This document shows, piece after piece, positions 52,540 to 61,468 of a stretch of 64,000 bases of DNA. Under the pieces are notes generated by a model. It was not told the origin of the DNA. It worked only from the letters and a program-made list of their open reading frames with translations, and made no database searches. Position numbers and translations under genes: made by a program. Numbering within the stretch: position 1 is the first letter of the stretch; each line of letters opens with the position of its first letter. This DNA comes from Caulobacter hibisci (lineage in GTDB: Bacteria; Pseudomonadota; Alphaproteobacteria; Caulobacterales; Caulobacteraceae): the NCBI RefSeq assembly GCF_016135805.1, contig NZ_JADWOX010000002.1:186001-250000 (forward strand), read 5' to 3'.

Positions 52540-54732
52540 ATGATCCGTCTGACGACCGCCGCCAGCATCGCGGCCCTCTCGCTGGCCTCCGCCGCCTCCG
52601 CCCAAACCGCCCAGCCATGGATGAACACCAAGCTCTCGCCCGACGAGCGCGCGGCCCTGCTGGAGAAGGAGCTGACCCTCGACGAGCGCATCGGCCTGGT
52701 CCACGGCCCGATGTCGATGCCGATCTTCGGCATAAAGAAGCCCGAGGGCGCGATCGGCTCGGCCGGCTACATCCCCGGCATCTCGCGCCTGGGCGTGCCG
52801 GCGCTGGAGGAAAGCGACGCCAGCCTCGGCGTCACCAACCCGCTCGGCGTGCGCCCGGGCGACGGCGCCACGGCGCTGGCTTCGGGTCTGTCGCTGGCGG
52901 CGACCTTCAACACCAAGCTGGCCTATGAGGGCGGGGCGGTGGTCGGTCGTGAAGCGCGGGCGAAGGGCTTCAACGTCCAGCTGGCCGGCGGCGTCAACCT
53001 GGCCCGCGACCCACGCAACGGCCGCAACTTCGAATATCTCGGCGAGGACCCGTGGCTGGCCGCCAACCTGGCCGCCGCCCAGATCCGGGGCATCCAGGAT
53101 CAGGGCATCGTCTCGACGATCAAGCACTTCTCGCTGAACGGCCAGGAGACCAGCCGCCACTTCGCCAATTCGGTGATCGACGAGGCCGCCCATCGCGAGA
53201 GCGACCTGCTGGCCTTCCAGATCGCCATCGAGAAGGGCCAGCCCGGCTCGGTGATGTGCGCCTACAACCTCGTCAACGGCGACTACAGCTGCGGCAATCC
53301 CCACCTGCTCAAGGACGTCCTGAAGGGCGACTGGGGCTACAAGGGCTGGGTGATGTCGGACTGGGGAGCAGTCCACGCCACCGACTACATCCTCAAGGGT
53401 CTCGACCAGCAGTCGGGCGAGCAGCTCGACGCCAAGATCTGGTTCGGCGAGCCGCTGAAGGCCGCCGTCGAGAAGGGCGAGGTCCCGGCCGCGCGCCTGG
53501 CCGACGCCAGCCGCCGCATCCTGCGCTCGATGTTCGCCGCCGGCCTGTTCGACAAGCCGGTGACGCCGGGCGGCGCCATCGACTACGACGCCAATGCGCA
53601 GATCGCCCGTGCCGCGGCCACCGAAGGCGTGGTGCTGCTGAAGAACCGCGAGGGCCTGCTGCCGCTGGCCAAGACCGCCAAGACCATCGCCGTGATCGGC
53701 GGCCACGCCGACGCCGGCGTGCTGTCGGGCGGCGGTTCGTCCCAGGTCGTGCCGCCAGGCGGGGCCAAGCGTGTCGTGCCGCTGGGCGGCGAGGGCATGA
53801 TGGGCCCGTTCCGCAGCCAGTACTTCAACGGCTCCTCGCCGCTGGCCGCCATCCGCAAGGCCGCGCCGGACGCCAAGGTCACCTTCGACGACGGCCGCTA
53901 CGTCGCCTCGGCCGTGGCCGCCGCAAAGGCCGCCGATATCGTCGTGGTGTTCGGCAACCAGTGGATGGGCGAGGGCGAGGACGCCTTCGACCTGTCGCTG
54001 CCCAACGGTCAGGACGAGCTGATCGCCGCGGTCACCGCCGCCAATCCCAACGCCGTGGTCGTGCTGCAGACGGGCGGTCCGGTCGCCATGCCGTGGCTGA
54101 ACGACGCCGGCGCGGTGGTCGAGGCCTGGTACTCGGGCGCCAAGGGCGGCGAAGCCATCGCCGACGTGCTGTTCGGCGCGGTCAATCCATCGGGCCGCCT
54201 GCCGATGACCTTCCCGGCCTCGCTCAGCCAGTATCCGCGCGAAGCCCTACCGGGCCGAGGCCTGCCTGAGAAGACCCAGTTCGACGTGCCCTACATCGAG
54301 GGCGCCGACGTCGGTTATCGCCGCTTCGCCGTCACCGGTGACAAGCCGCTGTTCCCGTTCGGCTACGGCCTGTCCTACACGACCTTCGCCTATTCGAACC
54401 TTAAGCTGGAGGGCGGCGCGAGCGTGACCGTCAGCTTCGACGTCGCCAACACCGGCCGGCGTGAAGGCAAGGACGTCCCACAGGTCTATCTGACCGGCGC
54501 GGCCGGCAAGCCGTTGCAGCGCTTGATCGGCTTCGACAAGGTGTCGCTGAAACCGGGTGAGACCCGTCGCGTCACCGTGACCGCCGATCCGCGCCTGTTG
54601 GCCAGCTTCGACGCCAAGGGCCGTCGCTGGGTGGTCACGGGCGGCGACTATCAGGTGGCCGTCGGCGCCTCGGCGGCCGACCTCGCCCTCAAGGGCGGGG
54701 CCAAGGTCAAGGCGCGGACGCTGAAGCCGTAA
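52540..54732 (+). CDS. Secreted GH3 beta-glucosidase/xylosidase
   Basis: A 730-residue GH3 enzyme with signal peptide MIRLTTAASIAALSLASAASAQ. The N-terminal barrel carries LTLDERIGLVHG, NVQLAGGVNLARDPRNGRNFEYLGEDPWLA and VSTIKHFSLNGQETSRH; the nucleophile is Asp274 in GWVMSDWGAVH. The (alpha/beta)6 domain follows (IAVIGGHADAGVLSGGGSSQV; VVVLQTGGPVAMPW), and from about 600 an FnIII-like domain (FPFGYGLSYTTFAYSNLKL ... GRREGKDVPQVYL). This three-domain layout is that of BglX-like beta-glucosidases. It is preceded by another GH3 and followed by an esterase on the same strand. Confidence 0.92.
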   Translation: MIRLTTAASIAALSLASAASAQTAQPWMNTKLSPDERAALLEKELTLDERIGLVHGPMSMPIFGIKKPEGAIGSAGYIPGISRLGVPALEESDASLGVTNPLGVRPGDGATALASGLSLAATFNTKLAYEGGAVVGREARAKGFNVQLAGGVNLARDPRNGRNFEYLGEDPWLAANLAAAQIRGIQDQGIVSTIKHFSLNGQETSRHFANSVIDEAAHRESDLLAFQIAIEKGQPGSVMCAYNLVNGDYSCGNPHLLKDVLKGDWGYKGWVMSDWGAVHATDYILKGLDQQSGEQLDAKIWFGEPLKAAVEKGEVPAARLADASRRILRSMFAAGLFDKPVTPGGAIDYDANAQIARAAATEGVVLLKNREGLLPLAKTAKTIAVIGGHADAGVLSGGGSSQVVPPGGAKRVVPLGGEGMMGPFRSQYFNGSSPLAAIRKAAPDAKVTFDDGRYVASAVAAAKAADIVVVFGNQWMGEGEDAFDLSLPNGQDELIAAVTAANPNAVVVLQTGGPVAMPWLNDAGAVVEAWYSGAKGGEAIADVLFGAVNPSGRLPMTFPASLSQYPREALPGRGLPEKTQFDVPYIEGADVGYRRFAVTGDKPLFPFGYGLSYTTFAYSNLKLEGGASVTVSFDVANTGRREGKDVPQVYLTGAAGKPLQRLIGFDKVSLKPGETRRVTVTADPRLLASFDAKGRRWVVTGGDYQVAVGASAADLALKGGAKVKARTLKP

Positions 54733-54746
54733 GGGGAGGGATGTCG

Positions 54747-56312
54747 ATGAAGTCCGTTTCGATCCTGGCGCTCGCCGTCAGCCTGGCGGCCGGCGCCGCC
54801 CTGGCCGCCGGCCCGGTGGTCAAGACCACCTCCGGCCCGGTCGAGGGCGTGGAGGCCGGTTCGGTCGCCGCCTTCAAGGGCGTGCCGTTCGCCGCGCCGC
54901 CGGTCGGCCCGCTGCGCTGGCGCGCCCCCCAGGCGCCCAAGGCCTGGACCGCCGTCCGCCCGGCCGCCGACTACGGCCCCGACTGCGCCCAGAATCCGTT
55001 CCCGGGCGACGCCGCGCCGCTGGGCGTCAAGCCGGCCGAGGACTGCCTCTATGTCAACGTCTGGACGCCGAAAGAGGCGATCAAGGCCAAGGCCAGGAAG
55101 CCGGTGATGGTCTGGATCTACGGCGGCGGCTTCGTCAACGGCGGCTCCTCGCCGGCGGTCTATGCCGGCGACCGCTTCGCCCGCGACGGCGTGGTTCTGG
55201 TCAGCTTCAACTACCGGATCGGCCGCTTCGGCTTCTTCGCTCATCCTGCCCTCAGCGCCGAGAACGCCGACGGCGGCCTGCTGGGCAACTACGCCTTCAT
55301 GGACCAGATCGCGGCCCTGAAATGGGTGCAGGCCAATATCGCGTCCTTTGGGGGCGATCCTGACAACGTCACGATCTTCGGGGAGTCGGCTGGCGGCATG
55401 TCGGTCAACGCCCTGCTGACCACGCCGCTGGCCAAGGGGCTGTTCCACAAGGCCATCATCCAGTCCGGCGGCGGCCGGCCGCGCCTGTTGCCCTCGCTGC
55501 CGATCAAGGCTGCGCCGGGCGAGCGTTCGGCCGAGAGCGTCGGCGTGGCCTTCGCCACGAAGGCCGGCGTGACCGGGGAGGGACCTGAGGCTCTGGCCGC
55601 CCTGCGCGCTCTGTCGGCGGACGCCGTGGTCGATGGCCTGAACATGGCGACCTCCGGCGTGCCCACCTGGAACGGCGGGCCGATGGTCGACGGCAAGCTG
55701 GTCTCCAAGCCGGTGCTCGACGCTTACGCCGCCGGCGAGTGGACCAAGACGCCCGTGCTGGTCGGCGCGACCGGGGCCGACGGCTTCTTCTTCGGCGGCA
55801 CGCGCGATCAGGTCTTCGCCCCGTTCGGCGACCGGCGCGCCGAGGCTGAAAAGCTTTACGACCCGACCGGAGGCGGCGACATCAAGGTCTATGGCTGGAA
55901 GGCCGCCGGCGACCGGATGTTCATCGAGCCCGCCCGCGAGGTCGCTCGCACGCTGTCGGCTCAGGGTGCGCCGGTGTGGTCGTTCCGCTTCTCCTACGTG
56001 GCCGAAAGCCAGCGCAAGGACTGGTGGGCCGCCCCGCACGCCACCGAGATCCCGTTCGTCTTCGACACCGTCGACGCCCGCTATGGCGCGGCCCTGACGC
56101 CGGCCGACGCGGCCGCCGCCAAGGCCGCCCACGCCTACTGGATCGCCTTCGCCAGCAAGGGCGCGCCCGAGGCCGCCGGTTTGCCGGCCTGGCCGAGGTA
56201 CGACGCGAAGGGCGATGCGATCATCGATTTCACCAATGACGGCGTGAAGGTCGGACCCGATGCGTCGAAGGCGCGCCTGGACCTCGTCCAGGCCACGACC
56301 GCGGGGAAGTGA
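54747..56312 (+). CDS. Secreted type-B carboxylesterase
   Basis: A 521-residue serine esterase of the alpha/beta-hydrolase superfamily. The ATG at 54747 has GGGGAGGG 6 nt upstream; one codon pair earlier another ATG is directly against that site and less likely. The signal peptide is MKSVSILALAVSLAAGAALAA. Markers are FKGVPFAAPPVGPLRWRAP, EDCLYVNVWTP, the oxyanion hole MVWIYGGGFVNGGSS and nucleophile Ser214 in FGESAGGMSV. The position after two GH3 genes suggests removal of acyl or feruloyl esters from the imported saccharide, although the family is broad. Confidence 0.9.
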   Translation: MKSVSILALAVSLAAGAALAAGPVVKTTSGPVEGVEAGSVAAFKGVPFAAPPVGPLRWRAPQAPKAWTAVRPAADYGPDCAQNPFPGDAAPLGVKPAEDCLYVNVWTPKEAIKAKARKPVMVWIYGGGFVNGGSSPAVYAGDRFARDGVVLVSFNYRIGRFGFFAHPALSAENADGGLLGNYAFMDQIAALKWVQANIASFGGDPDNVTIFGESAGGMSVNALLTTPLAKGLFHKAIIQSGGGRPRLLPSLPIKAAPGERSAESVGVAFATKAGVTGEGPEALAALRALSADAVVDGLNMATSGVPTWNGGPMVDGKLVSKPVLDAYAAGEWTKTPVLVGATGADGFFFGGTRDQVFAPFGDRRAEAEKLYDPTGGGDIKVYGWKAAGDRMFIEPAREVARTLSAQGAPVWSFRFSYVAESQRKDWWAAPHATEIPFVFDTVDARYGAALTPADAAAAKAAHAYWIAFASKGAPEAAGLPAWPRYDAKGDAIIDFTNDGVKVGPDASKARLDLVQATTAGK

Positions 56313-56313
56313 G

Positions 56314-56538
56314 ATGGCCGCGCGGCTGGCCGACGCGGTGATCGACCGCGACACCTTCCACGCCCTGCGCCGTGTCCTGCCGGCGGCCACCAAGGCCTGC
56401 CTGCAGGACACCTTCGGCATCAGCGAGACCACCTGGGTCAAGCTGCGCGACGGCCGCCCGGTCAAGCGGGCGACCCTGGAGCGGCTGCTGGAGCGCTATC
56501 GGCGGATGTGTGGGGAGACCAGCCGCAGGGCGGCCTAG
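56314..56538 (+). CDS. Small HTH-like protein of unknown function
   Basis: A 74-residue protein starting 1 bp after the esterase stop. Its sequence reads as three helices: IDRDTFHALRRVLPAATKACLQDTFGI, SETTWVKLRDGRPV and KRATLERLLERYRRMCG. The spacing SETTWVKLRDGRPVKRATLERLL looks like an XRE-type recognition helix pair, so a small DNA-binding protein is plausible. It is last in the TBDR-GH3-esterase operon, and its stop codon overlaps that of the opposite gene in a shared CTAG. No named family is recognised. Confidence 0.6.
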   Translation: MAARLADAVIDRDTFHALRRVLPAATKACLQDTFGISETTWVKLRDGRPVKRATLERLLERYRRMCGETSRRAA

Positions 56539-57620
56539 ATTCTCGGCAACCCGTCCATGATCGCCGTCAGGGCCAGCACCGTCTGGCCCTCCATGGCGCT
56601 GTGGCCCGCGTCCGTCTTCACGTAGCTGGCTGGCGGCGCGCCGACCTCTTCCAGCGCCGCGACCAGGCGCGAGGCCTGCGACAGCGGACAGACCTGGTCG
56701 AAGCGGCCGTGGACGATATGGATGTCCAGGCCCTTCAGCTTGTCGGCGTTGCGGACGATGTAGTCCGGCTCCAGGAACAGGCCGTTGGCGAAGAAGTGGG
56801 CCTCGATCTGGGCGAAGCACAGGGCGAAGTCGGCCTCGCCGAACTTGCCGGCGTCGGCCGTGTCCGGGATCATGTTCGAGATCGTGCCTTCCCAGACCGA
56901 CCAGGCCACGGCGGCCTCCAGCTGGCGCTGACGCTCGGCGTTGGTCGTCGGGACCATGTCGAAGATCGCCTTGTAGGCGCCCATGATGTCGCCTCGGTCC
57001 TCCGGCGCGATTACCTCGACGAAGGCCTTCCACTCGTCCGGATAGGCGATGTAGGCGCCGGGCTCGGTCAGGGCATAGGGTGTCTGGGTGAAGGCCGCGG
57101 CGTTGCCCTGGTACATGTAGAGCAGGTCTTCGGTCGCCCCCAGGAAGATGCCGCGCAGGATCAGCGAGGCCACCTTGTCGGCATGACGGATGGCATAGGT
57201 CAGGGCCAGGGTGCTGCCCCAGCTGCCGCCGAACACATGCATGCGGCCGGTGATGCCGAGCGCGTCGCGTAGCTTGTTGATGTCGTCGACCAGGTGATCG
57301 GTGGTGTTGTGGGTCAGGGCGACCTGAGGACCGGCCGAGGCGACGGTCGGCTGGCTCTTGCCGCAGCCGCGCTGGTCGAACAGGATGACGCGATAGCGCT
57401 GCGGATCGAAGAACCGGGCCATCGGCGGGGCGCAGGCGCCGCCCGGGCCGCCGTGCAGGAACATCACCGGCTCACCGTCCGGATTGCCGTATTCTTCCCA
57501 GTAGAGCTTGTGGTCGGGCGCTGTGTCGACCTGCAGCAACCCGCTCTTGTTGGCGGTCGGCTGGCCGTACTTCCACTCGGTGGTGACCTTGCTGGTCGTG
57601 CGCAGGTTCGAGAAATTCAT
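56535..57620 (-). CDS. pip: Proline iminopeptidase
   Basis: A 361-residue alpha/beta-hydrolase that removes N-terminal proline from peptides, expected in the cytoplasm. The S33 family marks are FLHGGPGGACAP (oxyanion loop), VILFDQRGCGKSQP, nucleophile Ser133 in FGGSWGSTLAL and IVHGRFDQVCPLSQA with the catalytic Asp. The N-terminus has about 25 extra residues compared with usual Pip proteins of about 315. It lies downstream of the TBDR at 57731-60880 on the same strand, with a large hairpin between them. Confidence 0.92.
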   Translation of the reverse strand: MNFSNLRTTSKVTTEWKYGQPTANKSGLLQVDTAPDHKLYWEEYGNPDGEPVMFLHGGPGGACAPPMARFFDPQRYRVILFDQRGCGKSQPTVASAGPQVALTHNTTDHLVDDINKLRDALGITGRMHVFGGSWGSTLALTYAIRHADKVASLILRGIFLGATEDLLYMYQGNAAAFTQTPYALTEPGAYIAYPDEWKAFVEVIAPEDRGDIMGAYKAIFDMVPTTNAERQRQLEAAVAWSVWEGTISNMIPDTADAGKFGEADFALCFAQIEAHFFANGLFLEPDYIVRNADKLKGLDIHIVHGRFDQVCPLSQASRLVAALEEVGAPPASYVKTDAGHSAMEGQTVLALTAIMDGLPRI

Positions 57621-57693
57621 GACCGGCCCTTCCGTAAGCGACTCCGTTCGAGCGGCTTACCAAATCGGTCGCGGGGACGCTTGCAGCAAATGA

Positions 57694-57721
57694 CCTCGGC
57701 CGCGCGCAGGCGCGGCCGAGG
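57694..57721 (-). terminator. GC-rich hairpin between TBDR and pip
   Basis: CCTCGGCCGCGC (57694-57705) and GCGCGGCCGAGG (57710-57721) form a perfect 12-bp stem with a 4-nt loop, 9 bp after the TBDR stop. The T-run on the minus strand is weak (TCATTTG), so it may be a partial terminator or a 3'-end stabiliser. Confidence 0.6.
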
Positions 57722-57730
57722 CTCTTGGTT

Positions 57731-60700
57731 CTAGTACTTGTAGGTGAAGCCCATGAAGAAGCGGCGGCCGAAGTAGCCTTGCTCGATCAGCCGGATGTCG
57801 CCGGCGGTCGAGATTTCCTCTTCCTTGGTCAGGTTCTTGCCTTCGACGAACAGCTGCAGGCCCTGCGGACCCGGCTTCCAGCTGATCTTGCCGTCGAGAT
57901 AGCCGGTCGGCTCCTTGAAGACCGGCTGGCCCGAGGTGTCGGCGGCGGAGGACAGGTACTTGGAGCGATAGTTGTAGGCCAGGCGAGCGTTGACGCCGCG
58001 CTTGTCGTACCAGAGCGTCAGGTTGGCGCTGTTGTTGGACAGGCCCGGGAAGGGCAGGGGCGAGCCGTCGAGCGTGGAATAGAGCTCGACGTCCTTGGCC
58101 TTCTGATAGGTGTAGTTGGCGTCGACGCCGAAGCCCGACAGCAGCCCCGGCAGCCACGTGAACGCGGTCTTGCTGGTGACCTCGACGCCCGAGATCTTGG
58201 CGCCGTCGCCGTTGATGTAGGTGTTGTAGTTGTAGAGCGTGCCGTCGCCATAGACGTCGACCTTGCCGATCAGGGTCTTCGACGACAGGTAGAACGACTT
58301 GATGTCCTTGTAGAACAGCCCGACCGAGATCTGGGTGTCGTTGTTGGGGTAGTACTCGAACGACAGGTCGTACTGGTTGGCGCGATAGGGCTTCAGGTTC
58401 GGGTTGCCGGCCGAGCAGCTGGGCTCGTCGTAGTCGCCGTTGGCGTCAGGCGAGTTGTCGGTGGTGCAGGTGACCGCCGGGATCAGGAAGTCGATCCGCG
58501 GACGGGCCATCAGCTGGGCGAAGCCGAAACGAGCCGACAGCTTGTTCGGGATCGCCCACAGGCCGACGTTGAAGCTCGGCAGCCAGGCCGTGTACTCCTT
58601 GTTCATCGTGACCTGTTCGTTGCTCAGCACGTAGGTCGTCGAGGTGCCGCCGTTGGTGGTGGCGTAGGTCTCGCTGCGCGTCGAGGAGCCGGTGGCCGTG
58701 GTCTTGGTGTGCGCCCGGCGCCAGCCGAAGTTGCCGTTCACATCATAGCCGAACACCGGGAAGGCGTAGTTGAACTTCAGGTACAGGGCGTCGGTCTGTT
58801 CCTGGATCCGGTAGGACGGGATCTGGGTGTAGGCGTTGCCGTCGCTGCCGACGGTGGACACTAGGTTGTTCAGGTTGAAGTGCGACGTGTCGAGGTACTG
58901 GGTGACCGAGCTGTAGTTCGGATAGAGCCAGGTCGAGGGCAGCGAGCCGCCGCCGTAGTAGAAATTGGAGGGCAGGCTGGTCATGGCGTCGGCGAACACG
59001 GCGTTCGAGAACGCCCGCGACCAGCTTTCCGTCGTCGACCAGTAACCGGTGGTGGAGGCGGCCGAGGCGTTGGTCGCGGCGGTCTGGTCGGCGGTTTGGG
59101 TGTTGCTGACCGTCGCGGTCGAATTGACGGCGTTGGTGTAGAGCACCAGGTCGTCGGCGGTCGAGTACGCGTTGGAGCCGCCGTCGAGGATGTAGCCGCC
59201 GTAGCCGTAGCCCTGGGTCTGGTAGTCGGTGGCGCGGCCGCCGAACTCGATCTTCGGCAGGAACGACCAGCGCGTGTCGTAGTCGAAATCGAGCTTGTAC
59301 TGCTTTTCCTTGGTCCCCGAATTCGAGGGGCGGTACTGGATCTGCCACTGACGGATCGCCGAGGCGTCCGACGGGCTGTAGCCGGTCGCGAAGGTGAAGG
59401 ACGGCCTGCCGGTGGTCGGGTCGAGCGTGACCGTCAGGCCGGGGGTGTCGAAGCTGACGCTGACATTGTTGGTCTGGGAAACCGTCGAGGTGTCGGCGTT
59501 GGAGCCTTGGAACTGGATGTCCAGGCGGTCGCCCCGATAGTTGGCGCCGAAGTTGTAGTAGTTGCTCTTGCTGTCGTACTGGAAGTCGCGCGACGAGATG
59601 CCGAAGCCGTTGTAACCGCCTGCGCCCGAGGTGGTGAGGCAGTTGCCCAGGGTGTACTGGATGACGTTGTGGTTGGCGTCGACCTTGACCGAGCTGGCCG
59701 TCGTGTTGCTCGACGAGCATGCGGTGGCGCTGGCGGCGTTGCGCAGGCGGGTCGTCGAGGTGAAGTCGGTGCCGTAGTTGATGTCGTTCAGCGTCTGCGA
59801 CTGCTCGTTGCGATTATAGCTGCCCCAGATGTCGATCCGGTCGGACACCTTGTACTGCGCCGTGAATTCGGCCGAGAGGCGCTCGTTGTTACGGGTCCAG
59901 ACGCCATAGCGGGCGACGCGCGGGGAATAGTCGTACCACTGGCTCTGGCAAGCCGTGCGCAGGTTGGTGGTCGAGATCTGGCTGGAGTCCGGCGTCGTCA
60001 GGCTGGAGCAGCCGGCATAGGTGGTGACGCCGCTGGCCAGGGCGTTGATCTGCTGGCTGTAGGCGGTGTTGTAATAGCTGACGGTCTTGTCGGCCGACCC
60101 GTCGAAGTCGGCGAGGCGGGCCCAGGACGAGTTGCGGACATAGTCGCCGCGGGTGGTGACGTCGTCGTAGGTGACGTTGGCCATCAGGCCCAGGCGCCCG
60201 TCGAACAGCTGGGTGGCGGCGAACAGGTTGCCGCGCGGCTTCCAGCCCTTGGTCGTGTCGAGGTTCTGCAGCGAGCCGGTGAGCGACAGGGTCGGCTTCT
60301 TGAAGTCGAGCGGCTTGCGGGTGGTGACGCTGACCGTGCCGCCGACGCCGCCTTCGGTCATGTCGGCGGTGAAGCCCTTGAAGACGTCGATCGACTTGAC
60401 CAGTTCGGAGGCCAGCTCACGGAAGTCGTTGGCCCGGCCGCCGCCGCCGTAGACCGACAGGTTGCCGGCGGTCGACAGGGTGCTCATGCCGTTGATCTCG
60501 ACCCGGTTCAGGTCGGGCTCGACGCCGCGGATCGACACCGCGTTGCCTTCGCCGAAGTCACGGGCCAGCTGCACGCCGGTCACCCGGCCGAGCGCCTCGC
60601 CGACGTTCTTGTCGGGAAACTGGCTGATGTCCTCGGCGACGATGGAGTCGGAGACGGTGCCGGCGCGCTTCTTGCGGCCCATGGCGCTCTGAAGGCTGGC

Positions 60701-60880
60701 GCGGGTGCCGACGACGACGATTTCGTCGACCTTGTTCTCGACCGTGGTTTCGGGCGCTGCGGCGGGCGCCTGGGCGGCTTGCGCCAGGGCGATCGACGAG
60801 CTCGACCCCAGGATGGCGGCTGCCAGGCCCGCGGTGGTCAGCAACTTGGTGTCGAGGCGTGATCTGCGGACGTTCTTCAT
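57731..60880 (-). CDS. TonB-dependent receptor, large
   Basis: An outer-membrane receptor of 1049 residues. A GGAGGG ribosome site stands just before the ATG. The signal peptide runs to about residue 33 (TAGLAAAILGSSSSIALAQ), followed by a TonB-box region (VDEIVVVGTRASLQSA). The plug has SQFPDKNVGEALGRVTGVQLARDFGEGNAVSIRGVEPDLNRVEINGMST and MTEGGVGGTVSVTTRKPLDF. The long barrel ends in GFTYKY. The FPDKNVGEALGRVTGVQ plug belongs to the large TBDR class seen in Caulobacter, Xanthomonas and sphingomonads and often linked to oligosaccharide or peptide uptake. The adjacent proline iminopeptidase hints at a peptide-type ligand, but this is weak evidence. Confidence 0.92.
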   Translation of the reverse strand: MKNVRRSRLDTKLLTTAGLAAAILGSSSSIALAQAAQAPAAAPETTVENKVDEIVVVGTRASLQSAMGRKKRAGTVSDSIVAEDISQFPDKNVGEALGRVTGVQLARDFGEGNAVSIRGVEPDLNRVEINGMSTLSTAGNLSVYGGGGRANDFRELASELVKSIDVFKGFTADMTEGGVGGTVSVTTRKPLDFKKPTLSLTGSLQNLDTTKGWKPRGNLFAATQLFDGRLGLMANVTYDDVTTRGDYVRNSSWARLADFDGSADKTVSYYNTAYSQQINALASGVTTYAGCSSLTTPDSSQISTTNLRTACQSQWYDYSPRVARYGVWTRNNERLSAEFTAQYKVSDRIDIWGSYNRNEQSQTLNDINYGTDFTSTTRLRNAASATACSSSNTTASSVKVDANHNVIQYTLGNCLTTSGAGGYNGFGISSRDFQYDSKSNYYNFGANYRGDRLDIQFQGSNADTSTVSQTNNVSVSFDTPGLTVTLDPTTGRPSFTFATGYSPSDASAIRQWQIQYRPSNSGTKEKQYKLDFDYDTRWSFLPKIEFGGRATDYQTQGYGYGGYILDGGSNAYSTADDLVLYTNAVNSTATVSNTQTADQTAATNASAASTTGYWSTTESWSRAFSNAVFADAMTSLPSNFYYGGGSLPSTWLYPNYSSVTQYLDTSHFNLNNLVSTVGSDGNAYTQIPSYRIQEQTDALYLKFNYAFPVFGYDVNGNFGWRRAHTKTTATGSSTRSETYATTNGGTSTTYVLSNEQVTMNKEYTAWLPSFNVGLWAIPNKLSARFGFAQLMARPRIDFLIPAVTCTTDNSPDANGDYDEPSCSAGNPNLKPYRANQYDLSFEYYPNNDTQISVGLFYKDIKSFYLSSKTLIGKVDVYGDGTLYNYNTYINGDGAKISGVEVTSKTAFTWLPGLLSGFGVDANYTYQKAKDVELYSTLDGSPLPFPGLSNNSANLTLWYDKRGVNARLAYNYRSKYLSSAADTSGQPVFKEPTGYLDGKISWKPGPQGLQLFVEGKNLTKEEEISTAGDIRLIEQGYFGRRFFMGFTYKY

Positions 60881-61468
60881 AACTTCCCTCCGAGAGTGTG
60901 GGCGGTGACCGCCCTTGTTCGCGCGGGCTCTTCAGGGCGCCGCGGCGTGTTGGCCGAAAACGAAGACGCGCCAGAGCGTGCGCAGGCCGCTGTGGTCGCG
61001 GTCTTGGCGCATGGATCGAAGCTGGCGTGCGGAAACACCGGGCCCGGGCGAACATTGCGCCGACGCGACTTGGCGACGGCGAGGGGGTGGTTCGCGAGCA
61101 AAGACAAGCGCGCCGAAGTCTCGGCGTTCATGCCTCGGTGTGTTTGCGATCGTGCGCAGGGGTTATTGCGACGTCGCGTGCGTGAGCGGTCTTTACGTTC
61201 GTCGCGGATCTTTTGATCTCTCCGGCGATGCTGGCAATTTTATAGAAGCCGCTGGTTTGTCAATTCATAAGTGGCCGCATAATGACAATATAACGCCATG
61301 TTTCATGGTGTCTGTATTTTGGGACGATCTATGGAAATCTATTCGTAATCTATATTGCAAAGTAGAAATGATTTCTGATCTTCGTGCGAGCCACGGTGGC
61401 GTCCGTGGAGGTTGCACGACGGGTTCGCCGGGCGGCCTTCTCGATCGGGATCACAGTTGCCGCGGCGC
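60881..61468. promoter_or_regulatory. Long leader and promoter region of the minus-strand TBDR
   Basis: 588 bp with no gene recognised by family. Near the TBDR (60881-61215) it is GC-rich like the genome; at about 61216-61385 it becomes distinctly AT-rich, the likely promoter zone, and holds a CCATG-TTT-CATGG dyad near 61297-61309. This implies a leader of up to 300 nt. A minus-strand frame of 84 codons (61131-60877) ends with a 4-bp overlap of the TBDR start, but its composition is not protein-like. Confidence 0.5.

Noticed and set aside
50464..53706. A 1080-codon minus-strand frame opposite the two GH3 genes
   Set aside because: It is the antisense reading of two GH3 genes with intact catalytic motifs; its composition (Ala, Gly, Arg, Val, Asp) is that of a shadow frame.
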